From Vibrio tritonius (GTDB lineage Bacteria > Pseudomonadota > Gammaproteobacteria > Enterobacterales > Vibrionaceae), in the NCBI RefSeq assembly GCF_001547935.1, contig NZ_AP014635.1:2170001-2234000 (forward strand): DNA of 64,000 nucleotides, read 5' to 3'. Of the stretch, positions 32,135 to 41,197 are shown piece by piece. The translations under genes were made by a program, and so were the position numbers. Position 1 is the first letter of the stretch. Every line of letters starts with the position of its first letter. The notes under the pieces were generated by a model. That model did no database searches. It saw only the letters and a list, made by a program, of their open reading frames with translations, and was not told the origin of the DNA.

Positions 32135-33229
32135 TTAAGCGTACTGAGCTTCAAATTCACGCATAAAGTCAACCAGAGCTTGAACGCCCTCAAGTGGCAT
32201 CGCATTGTAGATAGATGCGCGCATCCCACCAACCACACGGTGACCTTTAAGTGATGTCAAACCTTTTGCTTCAGCAAGCTCAAGGAATGTTGCATCCAAT
32301 TCTGGCTTCGCCAACTGGAATGGAATGTTCATGCGAGAACGGTTTGCTGGATGGATATTGTTGCGGTAGAAGTCTGAACCATCGATAGCGCTGTAAAGCA
32401 GGTCGGCTTTCTGGCGGTTAACCGCTTCCATCGCTTTGACGCCGCCTTGTTCTTTCAACCATTTAAACACTTGACCAGACAAGTACCAAGCAAAGGTTGG
32501 TGGGGTATTGAACATAGATTCGCCTTCAGCAAGCACTTTATAGTTTAAGATACTTGGTAGCAGTTCGTTCGCCAAACCCAACAAATCATCACGTACGATG
32601 GCAATACAAATCCCAGCAGGACCAATATTTTTCTGCGCACCCGCGTAAATCACACCGTATTTAGATACATCAATCACTTTCGACAGGATGTTAGACGACA
32701 TGTCTGCAACGATAGGTTTATCTGTCACAGGAAGGTCGTTGATTTCAATACCATCAATGGTTTCGTTTGGACAGAAATGTACATAAGCAGAATCGTCAGC
32801 AATCGCCCATTCAGCAGCCGGTTTTACGGCAACTTTACCGTCAATGTCTGCTTTGGCATCATACAAGTCAACTTCGCAGTATTTCTTCGCTTCTTTTACT
32901 GCGCTCATTGCCCAGTAACCGCCATCGATGTAAGTCGCTTTTGTCGACTCACCAAGTAGGTTAAGCGGCACAGCAGCAAATTGAGCTCGTGCACCACCTT
33001 GGCAGAAAAGGACTTTGTAATTATCAGGGATATTTAGCAGATCACGTAGATCTTGCTCCGCTTCTTTAGCAACCTGTACAAATGGTTTACTGCGGTGGCT
33101 GATTTCCATAACGGACGATCCAAGATCGTGCCAGTTAACAAATTCTTGTTGTGCTTTAAGCATAACCGGTTTCGGTAATACAGCCGGACCTGCGCTAAAG
33201 TTAAAAACGGTGTCCTGATTAGGCTCCAT
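32135..33229 (-). CDS. serC: SerC, phosphoserine/phosphohydroxythreonine aminotransferase
   Basis: I start at ATG 33229 ([19 protein letters not shown]): this gives 364 residues, near the E. coli length (362), while the longer open frame would add 65 residues that do not match the family. Motifs are [22 protein letters not shown], and the PLP lysine in [13 protein letters not shown]. SerC makes phosphoserine from 3-phosphohydroxypyruvate and glutamate, and also acts in PLP synthesis. The split membrane-protein gene lies 125 bases upstream on the same strand. Confidence 0.96.
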   Translation of the reverse strand: MEPNQDTVFNFSAGPAVLPKPVMLKAQQEFVNWHDLGSSVMEISHRSKPFVQVAKEAEQDLRDLLNIPDNYKVLFCQGGARAQFAAVPLNLLGESTKATYIDGGYWAMSAVKEAKKYCEVDLYDAKADIDGKVAVKPAAEWAIADDSAYVHFCPNETIDGIEINDLPVTDKPIVADMSSNILSKVIDVSKYGVIYAGAQKNIGPAGICIAIVRDDLLGLANELLPSILNYKVLAEGESMFNTPPTFAWYLSGQVFKWLKEQGGVKAMEAVNRQKADLLYSAIDGSDFYRNNIHPANRSRMNIPFQLAKPELDATFLELAEAKGLTSLKGHRVVGGMRASIYNAMPLEGVQALVDFMREFEAQYA

Positions 33230-33354
33230 GTGTTTCTCGCTCCTGCTTTTGAAATAAGTGTGATTAATACCACTTTTTTTTATGAATAAAAAGTGACAAA
33301 AAGTTCTTTTCCATGCGATTAAGTAATTTTCTCGTATTTTGAGAAAACTCGCCT

Positions 33355-34491
33355 TTAACTTGGTATGCGATTGACCGAGCTTACTGGCATCGCAGTGAAT
33401 AGTCTCGATAATCCCAAACGGCATAAAAAGATAAACAGCAGAGGCAAAATAAGCGTCTTAAGTAAATAGAGCGCCATTAACGTCATTAAGTCGACAACTG
33501 AACTTTCCGCAATATCAGCTAATTGCGCTAGTTTATCTTTTTGCGCAACCACATCATGGGTGAGTTGCTCCCATTGCTGCGACAGTTGGCGAACAAATCC
33601 TAGAAAATTAGTCTCATCGCTTTCTTTAGCAGCTTGAGGATAATTCGATTGTTCCGATTCATGAGCTAAGCTCGCAACGCGCTGCTGGTATTGTTCAATT
33701 TGCGGATTGATAAACCACCAATCGATACACTGCGAACTGAGTACAGCCAAAAGTACCACAAATCGTCCGATGGCCATCAAATGAAATAACTTTTGCGCTA
33801 TAGGCTGAAACCTTGCTAATGCGGTTAGCCAAATGGTACTCAAGAACCCTAAAGCAAATAGTGCAAAAATGATGTTAGCCGCTTGAGAGGAGAATATATA
33901 CCCAAATGACCTCAAGATGCAGACTTCAGAGCTTCATCAACGAGCACAGGTCAAGCTCAATGACGGAAGGAATGGTCACTCCCTTTCAACGTCATTGGGC
34001 GCAGAAATGGGCTTGTTGATGAGCTCCCAAGGGGCGAGTTGTATTCGCTCCTATGCTGCGTTACCGATTTTCTACGTAGAATAACTAGGTATTCAAATCG
34101 GTGCCTTGCCTATGAGCGAATACATTCTCGCTGAAACCGCATCTTGAGGTTACTTGGGTATAAGTAACAGCACTTTTTGCAAACTCAGCGAGGTAAACGA
34201 CATCACCATAATATCGCTGAATTTATTAATTAAATCGCTCACAGGATTAAGCACTTGGCCAATATCAATGGAAAAAACACCCGCAGACACTTCTGAGCTT
34301 TGTAATGTGGATATGGCGGCATCAAGGGTGCGAGCAATGGTGTAGCTACCTGCGGCACTCAGCATGGCTTGATTGATCAGGCGATGCGCTTTCTCGTCGG
34401 CAATATTAAAAGAACTCAACACCACCAGCCCGATAATAAGAAGCGTCATCAGTCCTTTATGCCAATTCGTTTGCATACGCGTTTTCACCAT
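33355..34491 (-). pseudogene. Membrane-protein gene split by the MITE
   Basis: The N-terminal part runs from ATG 34491 (AAGGAG 11 nt upstream) to ~34163. The C-terminal part runs from ~33896 to the stop at 33355. Read across the element, the first part ends SLSLQKVLLLIPK-stop inside the MITE. If the 264 bases that make up the element plus one TA are removed, the frame continues as KVLLLIFSSQAANIIFALF and gives a 290-residue protein. That protein would have an N-terminal membrane helix, a soluble region, and three or four further helices near [14 protein letters not shown] do not recognise the family. Neither half has visible frameshifts, so the insertion looks recent. Confidence 0.85.
33897..34162 (+). 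mobile_element. 266-bp palindromic MITE, copy 2
   Basis: Same length and ends as copy 1, with only about five differences from it. It sits in the coding region of the split membrane-protein gene. The flanks are TA on one side and TATATA on the other, consistent with TA target duplication. Confidence 0.88.
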
Positions 34492-34503
34492 GTGCCTTTG
34501 CAC

Positions 34504-34772
34504 TCCTTAAGCGTTCTAACAGCGTCAGTGTAGCCCCCTATTTACAAGCAAACATCTTGAGCATGTCATCGCACTGTTACCTATCAGATTTGATGTGCAG
34601 TCTGTTATAAAAAGCCTCAAACCTCACGATTTGACTTTGCCAAATCGCGCTTAGAATAATGACACGCCAATATTGCATAGTTCAGGCAATAATCAACAAA
34701 TTGCGAATACTCTCAGCATATGAATCTAAACTCGTGCCTATATCGCAATTTTTAATATATTATCCCAACGAT
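34504..34772. other. Non-coding region upstream of the art operon
   Basis: AT-rich region between the split gene (minus) and artP (plus), so it should hold two divergent promoters. A 7-bp stem CGATTTG / CAAATCG lies at ~34629-34646. No other feature was recognised. Confidence 0.5.
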
Positions 34773-34790
34773 ATTGCATAAATATTCTGT
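34773..34790 (+). promoter_or_regulatory. Candidate ArgR box
   Basis: ATTGCATAAATATTCTGT fits the ARG-box pattern TGAAT-N4-ATTCA with TGCAT and ATTCT as half-sites around an AAAT centre. It lies just upstream of the artP leader. A clear second box at the usual 21-bp spacing was not seen. Confidence 0.45.
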
Positions 34791-34799
34791 TGGAGTACT

Positions 34800-34844
34800 A
34801 TGCGATTTTTCAAACGTACTACATATCGAAAATATGGGAATTAA
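34800..34844 (+). CDS. Possible leader peptide overlapping the artP start
   Basis: A 14-codon frame [14 protein letters not shown] is preceded by GGAG four bases before its ATG. It contains three Arg and two Lys codons. Its stop lies 11 bases inside artP, which has no good SD of its own. It may couple translation to artP or sense arginine, but it could also be chance. Confidence 0.4.
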   Translation: MRFFKRTTYRKYGN

Positions 34845-35562
34845 AGCAAATCACATTAATAAATCCTATGGGGAACATCAGGTACTCAATGATGTGAGCT
34901 TTGGATGCGACAGAGGTGATACTTTGGTCCTGCTTGGCCCAAGTGGTGCCGGCAAAAGCTCTTTGATCCGCGTACTCAACCTACTTGAGTCTGCGTCATC
35001 AGGCTCGTTGACCATTGCTGGCAAATCCTTTGATTTCAGTCAGCCAATTTCCGATAGTGTTGGTCTGGCACTACGTAAACACGTAGGTATGGTATTTCAA
35101 CAATATCACCTTTGGCCACACATGACGGTGTTAGAAAACCTGATTGAAGCACCAGTCAAAGTGACTGGCATTTCTAAAGCCCAAGCCAAAGAGCAAGCGC
35201 TTATCATTTTAAAACAGCTACAACTCGCTGATAAAGCAAATGCTTGGCCATTACAGCTCTCAGGCGGCCAACAGCAACGTGTTGCCATTGCAAGAGCGTT
35301 AATGATGAAACCCGACGTACTGTTATTTGATGAACCTACGGCAGCCCTTGATCCAGAAATCACCTCGCAAGTGGTCAATATTATCAAGCAGCTTAGCCAA
35401 ACAGGTATCACACAAGTTGTCGTTACACATGAAGTCGAGTTCGCAAAAAAGATCGCCAGCCACGTACTCTATTTGGAACAAGGTAAAGTGGTCGAATTTG
35501 GCGACAAAACGGTCTTTGAGCACCCACAAACAAAACAATTTGCTCAATACCTAACGCACTAA
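34834..35562 (+). CDS. artP: ArtP, arginine ABC transporter ATPase
   Basis: The start at ATG 34834 gives 242 residues, the E. coli length, and [16 protein letters not shown] lines up with MSIQLNGINCFYGAHQ as I recall it. Walker A is GPSGAGKSS, the Q-loop [10 protein letters not shown], signature LSGGQQQR, Walker [14 protein letters not shown] and the switch His in VVTHE. It powers uptake of arginine (and possibly other basic amino acids) through ArtQM. First of four genes, artP-artI-artQ-artM, on one transcript. Confidence 0.93.
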   Translation: MGIKANHINKSYGEHQVLNDVSFGCDRGDTLVLLGPSGAGKSSLIRVLNLLESASSGSLTIAGKSFDFSQPISDSVGLALRKHVGMVFQQYHLWPHMTVLENLIEAPVKVTGISKAQAKEQALIILKQLQLADKANAWPLQLSGGQQQRVAIARALMMKPDVLLFDEPTAALDPEITSQVVNIIKQLSQTGITQVVVTHEVEFAKKIASHVLYLEQGKVVEFGDKTVFEHPQTKQFAQYLTH

Positions 35563-35614
35563 ATTTTCTTCATTTCCCAATAGGGTAATGTTCTTTGTTG
35601 TCATGGAGTTAAAC

Positions 35615-36346
35615 ATGAAAAAAGTACTTTTCGCTAGCCTTATCGCCCTTGCATCAACCCAAGCGTCTGCTGCGCAAACCATCAAGTTCGCAACAGAAGC
35701 GACTTACGCACCATTCGAATACGTTGACGAGAGCAACCAAATCCAAGGTTTTGACATTGATGTCGCTAACGCTCTATGTGCAGAGTTAAAAGCAAACTGC
35801 ACCTTTGCCAATCAAGCGTTTGACAGCCTCATTCCTGCGCTGAAATTCAAACGATACGACGCAGCGATTTCCGCAATGGATATCACCGAAGCGCGTTTAC
35901 AACAAGTTAGCTTTACACAAGCCTACTACGATAATGCGGCTGCATTCGTTACCACCAAAGGGCACGTAGCAACCCAAGCAGACCTAAAAGGCAAGCGAGT
36001 GGGTGTACAAAACGGTTCAACCCACCAATCCTACTTGATTGAACAAATGCCAGGCGTAACCGCTGTACCATACTCTAGTTACCAAAATGCGTTTACGGAT
36101 ATGCAAAACGGCCGCATCGATGCGGTATTTGGCGACACAGCCGTAGTCGCTGAATGGTTTAAAGACAATCAAAACCTCGCGTACATTGGCAAACCTGTTA
36201 CCAATACAAAATACTTTGGCAATGGTTTTGGTATCGCTGTAAACAAAAACAACGACGCTTTGCTAAAACAGCTTAATGGGGCACTAAACGCCATTAAAGC
36301 GAATGGTCAATATCAAGTTATCTACAATAAGTATTTTGGTAAGTAA
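35615..36346 (+). CDS. artI: ArtI/ArtJ-type periplasmic arginine-binding protein
   Basis: The 243-residue product has a signal peptide (MKKVLFASLIALASTQASAA). ATG 35615 is chosen because a GGAG SD precedes it and a signal peptide begins there; a longer frame exists upstream. The family motif is ATEATYAPFEYVDESNQIQGFDIDVA. It binds arginine in the periplasm and delivers it to ArtQM. Only one binding protein is encoded here, so ArtI versus ArtJ cannot be decided. Confidence 0.9.
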   Translation: MKKVLFASLIALASTQASAAQTIKFATEATYAPFEYVDESNQIQGFDIDVANALCAELKANCTFANQAFDSLIPALKFKRYDAAISAMDITEARLQQVSFTQAYYDNAAAFVTTKGHVATQADLKGKRVGVQNGSTHQSYLIEQMPGVTAVPYSSYQNAFTDMQNGRIDAVFGDTAVVAEWFKDNQNLAYIGKPVTNTKYFGNGFGIAVNKNNDALLKQLNGALNAIKANGQYQVIYNKYFGK

Positions 36347-36349
36347 TTT

Positions 36350-37024
36350 ATGATCGTGTCGGGATATTCCCAAGCGTTAATCTCTGCGAGCTGGATGACA
36401 GTCCAGCTCGCGCTGTCGAGTCTGTTGCTGGGGTTAGTGCTTGCTGTCATTTTTGCTGCTGGCGAAATGACCAAATTTACGCCTCTTCGTTGGCTAACCA
36501 CTGCTTTTGTCACTATTATTCGTGGCCTACCGGAATTACTGGTGGTGCTATTTATCTTTTTTGGTTCTGCACAGATATTGTTTTACATCACCGGAGATTT
36601 CATTGAAATCAGCCCATTCTTAGCAGGTGTTGTGGCGCTATCATTAATTTTTGCATCCTACGCAGCTCAAACATTACGTGGGGCGATAAAAGCGGTGCCT
36701 CGTGGTCAAATCGAAGCGGCTCGTGCTTTAGGCTTACCTAAGCTTCACACTTTTGTGCGCATTACCCTGCCCCAAGCAATTCGACATGCGTTGCCAGGCT
36801 TGAGCAACCAATGGCTGGTACTGCTCAAAGATACTGCGTTAGTCTCCTTAATTGGAGTAACAGACCTTTTCCGTCAAGCGCAATTAGCTTCAGCAACCAC
36901 CCACCAAACTTTTGCTTGGTATGCAATGGCAGCGATGATTTATCTTGTGATCACCTTAATCACTCAACAAGTGATTAAAAGAGTTGATGCTCGTGTTCAA
37001 TTAAAAGAGACGGGCTCGCGTTAA
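36350..37024 (+). CDS. artQ: ArtQ, arginine ABC transporter permease
   Basis: The 224-residue inner-membrane protein has about five helices and the ABC-permease EAA loop at GQIEAARALGLPKLHTFVRITLPQA. It starts three bases after the artI stop. With ArtM it forms the translocation pore. It is somewhat shorter than E. coli ArtQ (238). Confidence 0.9.
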   Translation: MIVSGYSQALISASWMTVQLALSSLLLGLVLAVIFAAGEMTKFTPLRWLTTAFVTIIRGLPELLVVLFIFFGSAQILFYITGDFIEISPFLAGVVALSLIFASYAAQTLRGAIKAVPRGQIEAARALGLPKLHTFVRITLPQAIRHALPGLSNQWLVLLKDTALVSLIGVTDLFRQAQLASATTHQTFAWYAMAAMIYLVITLITQQVIKRVDARVQLKETGSR

Positions 37025-37058
37025 TTCGCAGCACTGTTTACATGGAATAGGAATAGAT

Positions 37059-37727
37059 ATGAATTCCCAACATGTCTGGCAACTGATTGACGGCCTTGGT
37101 ACCAGCATCGAACTTACCTTAGTCGCACTGTTGATCGGCGGAATGCTAGCACTAGCACTGACGATTATTATGGTTCGCCAATGGTGCCCATTAAATTGGT
37201 TTGCCCAAGGTTTTATCACCCTTTTCACAGGTACACCACTACTGGTACAGATCTTTTTGATCTACTACGGTCCTGGCCAATTTGAATGGTTTAGAGCCTC
37301 ATTTTTATGGGATTGGTTCAGCCAGCCTTGGTTTTGCGCTATGTTAGCACTGGCATTTAATACCGCGGCATACAGTACTCAACTGTTTGTTGGCGCAGTG
37401 AACGCCATACCCAATGGTCAATGGCAGGCATGCCGAGCGCTCGGTATGAATGATCGTCAAACCTTGCGCGTCATTTTGCCGTATGCGCTTCGTAGAGCCA
37501 TTCCGGCCTACTCCAATGAAGTCATTTTGGTATTTAAAGGTACCTCGCTCGCAAGCACCATTACTATCATGGATATTATGGGATACGCGCAGCGAATTAA
37601 TGCGCAGACTTACGACACGCTAGCAGTCTTTGGTTTAGCTGGGCTTTTTTACCTGTGTGTCAATGGGTTATTAACTCTGATGTTTCGTTATATCGAAAAA
37701 CACGTACTCGCATTCGAACAAAATTAA
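37059..37727 (+). CDS. artM: ArtM, arginine ABC transporter permease
   Basis: The 222-residue permease is the same length as E. coli ArtM. Its EAA loop is GQWQACRALGMNDRQTLRVILPYALRRA, and GTPLLVQIFLIYYG is typical of the family. It is the last gene of the art operon, 34 bases after artQ. Confidence 0.9.
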   Translation: MNSQHVWQLIDGLGTSIELTLVALLIGGMLALALTIIMVRQWCPLNWFAQGFITLFTGTPLLVQIFLIYYGPGQFEWFRASFLWDWFSQPWFCAMLALAFNTAAYSTQLFVGAVNAIPNGQWQACRALGMNDRQTLRVILPYALRRAIPAYSNEVILVFKGTSLASTITIMDIMGYAQRINAQTYDTLAVFGLAGLFYLCVNGLLTLMFRYIEKHVLAFEQN

Positions 37728-37760
37728 TACGGCAGTTATCTCTGTTGTTACTAACAAATA

Positions 37761-37790
37761 AAAAAGGGCTCATCGAGCCCTTTTCTTTTT
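37761..37790 (+). terminator. Terminator after the art operon
   Basis: AAAGGGCTC / GAGCCCTTT stem with a short loop, followed by a T-rich tail (TCTTTTT). The convergent gene at 37813 could also use it. Confidence 0.88.
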
Positions 37791-37812
37791 GCAGTTGACC
37801 TGAGTCCAAGAC

Positions 37813-39114
37813 TTAGTAGCCGTGCATTCCCATCATCACTAGCGAGACAAGTGGAATTTTCTCGCCATTAGCGAAAACCACATTACCCTCTTTTATTTCG
37901 GCTTTTAGTGCATACCCCTTATCATTTTGGGTAGCCATGTTCATCACAACCAATTCATCCGCCCACTTATGCATGGATGGAAATTGCTTCAACAAAGCAG
38001 TTGATACGGTTGTGCCGATATGTCCTTGTAGTGCCGTCACTACCGCAGCTGGATTTTGCGTAACATGTTCTGTTCCTTTTGGCACAGAAAGAGACACTTG
38101 GGACGTAAAACGACCTTCGCCAATGGTGGCATCCATCTTACCTAAGCTAACGTCAAAACCTTGACTAAATAGCGTGTCAACGTATGGCAAAGCTTTGCCG
38201 ATCTCTTCATTTGAAATAGCGGGATTGTTTTGATACAGATTTGAAAGCTGTTTGAATGCATTGCTATCAACACCATTGAGTGCAAAGTCCAACTCCATCT
38301 GTTTGGCATGAACCGTTTTGCTTTCTAATTCATCCACAGTAAAGGCGTGTTGGCTGCTAAAGCGTGCCTGCTGTTCATCTAACTTAGAGGTAAAATGATA
38401 GTTGAAGCCATTGAGTTGAAAAATCACTGGGGCGACGTTTTCCTCGCCAGCCTTCGCGGGCGCTTCTGGAATATTACCTTGTCCTGTCATTTTAGCGATG
38501 GAGAACACTTGATCACCGATCCAGAAACCGTTGCTCTCCTTTCCTTCACCTTTCGCACTCATGTCGGTTAACACGATTTTCGCGTCATCCTCAAAATCGA
38601 TCGCCAAAGATGGGATTTTAGACTCAAATTTCACTTCGCCCAATTTGGTCACCATCCCTTTTAAATAGGATGGAGACACCGAAACAGTGAATGACTCTTC
38701 ACCATCTCTATGATAATTCCAAGCATTCATGACTAAATTGAAATCCGTATTGCCATTCAACTGAGTCGTCGTGTGTAACGTCAAAGGGAAATCACGACTA
38801 TCGGCCAACTTAGTTTCAGACGAAAGGCTTGCTATCCCATGAGACACATGACTATTGAGGAGAAACTCTGTAGGCAGGCCATCGGCAGCAAACTGCTGCT
38901 TTAAACGAGGATCGAGCAGTGTAATTTTAGTCTGCACTTCAGACGATAGATAACCTCGGTCATATTTAACTAACTGTACAGAAACACGGTCATTGCCGGC
39001 ATGTTGTGCGCCCTCAGTTAAAATACGTTGACCAATCTGCCCCACTGCGAGCGGCCAGCATGCAGCGATAACAATCGCGCCACCTATTGCGCCAGCTTTT
39101 TTCAAGTTGTTCAT
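37813..39114 (-). CDS. DUF945 (YdgA-like) protein
   Basis: The 433-residue protein opens with MNNLKKAGAIGGAIVIAACWPLAVG, a membrane anchor or signal segment, followed by a periplasmic, beta-rich domain. VKYDRGYLSSEVQTKITL is typical of DUF945 (E. coli YdgA/YihF), whose function is not settled. Converges on artM with its terminator between. It is likely to face the periplasm. Confidence 0.82.
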   Translation of the reverse strand: MNNLKKAGAIGGAIVIAACWPLAVGQIGQRILTEGAQHAGNDRVSVQLVKYDRGYLSSEVQTKITLLDPRLKQQFAADGLPTEFLLNSHVSHGIASLSSETKLADSRDFPLTLHTTTQLNGNTDFNLVMNAWNYHRDGEESFTVSVSPSYLKGMVTKLGEVKFESKIPSLAIDFEDDAKIVLTDMSAKGEGKESNGFWIGDQVFSIAKMTGQGNIPEAPAKAGEENVAPVIFQLNGFNYHFTSKLDEQQARFSSQHAFTVDELESKTVHAKQMELDFALNGVDSNAFKQLSNLYQNNPAISNEEIGKALPYVDTLFSQGFDVSLGKMDATIGEGRFTSQVSLSVPKGTEHVTQNPAAVVTALQGHIGTTVSTALLKQFPSMHKWADELVVMNMATQNDKGYALKAEIKEGNVVFANGEKIPLVSLVMMGMHGY

Positions 39115-39603
39115 AATGCCTTTATCCTATGACTTCTTTATCATTTTGTGATCCTCTCGCCAAGCGTCTGCTGTAGGCAGTTGATATCGCTTTACGATAA
39201 TGTCACTTGCAGTGTAACCCGCTATGTCTCAGTTTATATTAAGAAAATGCCAAATTACGACTCGAAACGACAATTAATCTTACTCAAGCAAGGAGTCTTG
39301 GCAAAAAAACCAGCAACACCCGTACCTTGCAAGGCAAGTTCGATAGCAGCCCAAAAGGCATCCTGAGGTCATTCCGGTATACATCACAGTTTAGCTATTG
39401 TTTCTATGAGAGCATAACGAATCGCCTGATTATGGCATTCAATTTGCTTCTGATTTAAGCATTCGATAAAAATCGACATTTTTTTGATGGTCTATTGTAA
39501 TCAATGCTTTATGATATTGGTTAAACGTGACCATCGTTTTTGGATTTCACAACTACACTGTGAATGAATGGAATTAATGACAGAATATAGGTTTATCGTG
39601 ACT
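39115..39603. other. Divergent intergenic region with a relic element end
   Basis: No gene-like ORF. At 39359-39382, GCATCCTGAGGTCATTCC runs on to GGTATA; it differs from the MITE end in three of 24 positions. No matching second end was seen, so this may be what remains of an old copy. Confidence 0.35.
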
Positions 39604-40152
39604 ATGCGTAAAACAATGATTGCAGCTGCGCTGCTTCTCGCTTCAAGCTATGCTCTCGCTGAAACAGACCAAGACAGTCCTTCCGTTATGAGTAACTTTA
39701 GTTACGACTATATCGAAGCACGTATCGGTGTTAGCCCTGTGACTTACGGCGCGGGATTCAGCATGTCAATTCACCCTAATGCTCACTTCATTGGCCGCGT
39801 TGACTCAGAGTTTGACGGCGACTTTGATGCTGCGACAGGTTTAGGCTTTCACGCCCCAATCAATAACTGGTCTGATTTAACCGGTGAGATGTTACTTCGT
39901 GCTCAAGATAAGAAGCATGATGGCAATGCCGATGCAGGCATGGAACTGAACTTGGGTGTACGTCAATGGTTAGGGCCACAGCTTGAAGTTGGTGGTAAAG
40001 CTGGTTATGTCACAATTGATGACAATGACGATTGGATTGGTTCTGTATACGCTCGCTTCCATTCTACAGAGCTGTTCTCTCTCGGTGCAGAAGCTCGATT
40101 TAACGACGCGTACAACGATCAAATTCTATTCACTGCACGCTTCAAATATTAA
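39604..40152 (+). CDS. Small outer-membrane beta-barrel-like protein
   Basis: The 182-residue product has a signal peptide (MRKTMIAAALLLASSYALAE). I chose ATG 39604 because the signal peptide begins there, although longer frames exist. The mature part alternates polar and hydrophobic residues with many Gly and aromatic residues and ends in ILFTARFKY, close to an outer-membrane C-terminal signature. The specific family was not recognised. The gene precedes tfoX (convergent). Confidence 0.65.
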   Translation: MRKTMIAAALLLASSYALAETDQDSPSVMSNFSYDYIEARIGVSPVTYGAGFSMSIHPNAHFIGRVDSEFDGDFDAATGLGFHAPINNWSDLTGEMLLRAQDKKHDGNADAGMELNLGVRQWLGPQLEVGGKAGYVTIDDNDDWIGSVYARFHSTELFSLGAEARFNDAYNDQILFTARFKY

Positions 40153-40169
40153 TTGAATCGTAACCCAGA

Positions 40170-40230
40170 CGAATAAAAAGTCGACCGAAATGAAAGGACA
40201 CATATTCATATTCGGTCGACTTGGGTATCT
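40170..40230 (-). terminator. Terminator after tfoX
   Basis: AGTCGACCGAA (40179-40189) pairs with TTCGGTCGACT (40211-40221), loop 21 nt. On the minus strand the stem is followed by a T-rich tail. It could also end the gene on the plus strand. Confidence 0.7.
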
Positions 40231-40259
40231 ATTTGATGACTGCTGTATGGTTTGGTCTG

Positions 40260-40862
40260 CTACATAGAGACAAAACCATAATGTTTGCACTCTTGCAACA
40301 ACTCTTGCTTCTTTGGCTCTTGAATTAATTCCCAATGAACCCCTTCAACAGCACCAGCCAATTTCCAAAGTAAACGCATATCAACGTCTCGCCCATAAAT
40401 GTCGCAGATACGAGCAAACGCAAATGAAGCCCCTTTCTCTAACAACATATCGACGTTATCGATGCCCGCTTTCTTAATCATTCTTTCAGTAGTCAATTGC
40501 ATATTAGGTAAATCGCGTAAACGTCGATTACTTTTACAACGTTTTGCCGCGTCGTCTAGCTTAGCGCCTTTAATGGCAAGATTAACGAGTTCTACGGCTA
40601 AATCCGGCTGCCCTACCACCACTTCCGTGATGTCATAATAGTTAACGGTCGCCACCGTGGATTTCTTAATATGCTTAAATTTCTCACAGGATAAGTCTGC
40701 TAATTTAGGTTCCACCAAAGGGTGACTTCTAAGGTAAATCGATTCTTCGCGAATAAGAGCATACATAACATTATTTTGGAATATGCCTGTACCGCCAAAC
40801 ATGGAGCGCGTCTGCAATGAGCCACATTGCGTCGCAACTTTATAGAATAAATGTCGTTTCAT
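40260..40862 (-). CDS. tfoX: TfoX-family competence regulator
   Basis: A 200-residue protein starting at ATG 40862, which has AGAGGA 7 nt upstream; a longer frame begins 14 codons earlier without a good SD. The N-terminal TfoX_N part has LQTRSMFGGTGIFQNNVMYALI, and the C-terminal TfoX_C part has LRDLPNMQLTTERMIKKAGI. In Vibrio, chitin induces TfoX through the small RNA TfoR, and TfoX then switches on competence and T6SS genes. The order tfoX - HDOD gene - panP - hexR matches Vibrio chromosome I as I recall it, which favours TfoX over its paralogue TfoY. Confidence 0.82.
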   Translation of the reverse strand: MKRHLFYKVATQCGSLQTRSMFGGTGIFQNNVMYALIREESIYLRSHPLVEPKLADLSCEKFKHIKKSTVATVNYYDITEVVVGQPDLAVELVNLAIKGAKLDDAAKRCKSNRRLRDLPNMQLTTERMIKKAGIDNVDMLLEKGASFAFARICDIYGRDVDMRLLWKLAGAVEGVHWELIQEPKKQELLQECKHYGFVSM

Positions 40863-41197
40863 AATGGTGTCCTCTACTAGCTCTGACGTTGTAAATATTT
40901 TCATTAGGTACTAGATAAACTGCATCATTACACCCACTCGGTGCATAAAAAATCACCAAGTAATTAACACGACGAAGTATGCATGCTATTTACACAACTA
41001 TCACTTATGCAACTCTGCTTTATGCGATGCAGATCTCGTCAACTACCTCTTGTTGATTAGATGAAACATAAAAAGAGGACTAAATGTCGAACCGCTCCTA
41101 TAAAAGCGAATTTATTTGAAGAGAAAAATATAATTGGTTGCAGTTGTTACGATTACGTAGGTAGAATAGCCGCCGGTATGACAGAGTTGGCGTTTTT
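40863..41197. other. Divergent region between tfoX and the HDOD gene
   Basis: No gene-like ORF. On the minus strand it forms the 5' leader of tfoX, with a small CACC / GGTG stem near 40938-40952. In V. cholerae such a leader is the target of TfoR; no TfoR pairing site could be proved here. Confidence 0.4.

Noticed and set aside
33229..33424. Long N-terminal extension of SerC
   Set aside because: The 65 extra residues do not match the family, overlap the end of the split gene, and a better start lies at 33229.
39148..39366. A 72-codon gene upstream of the beta-barrel gene
   Set aside because: No SD, no recognisable motif, and the end overlaps the MITE-end-like string.
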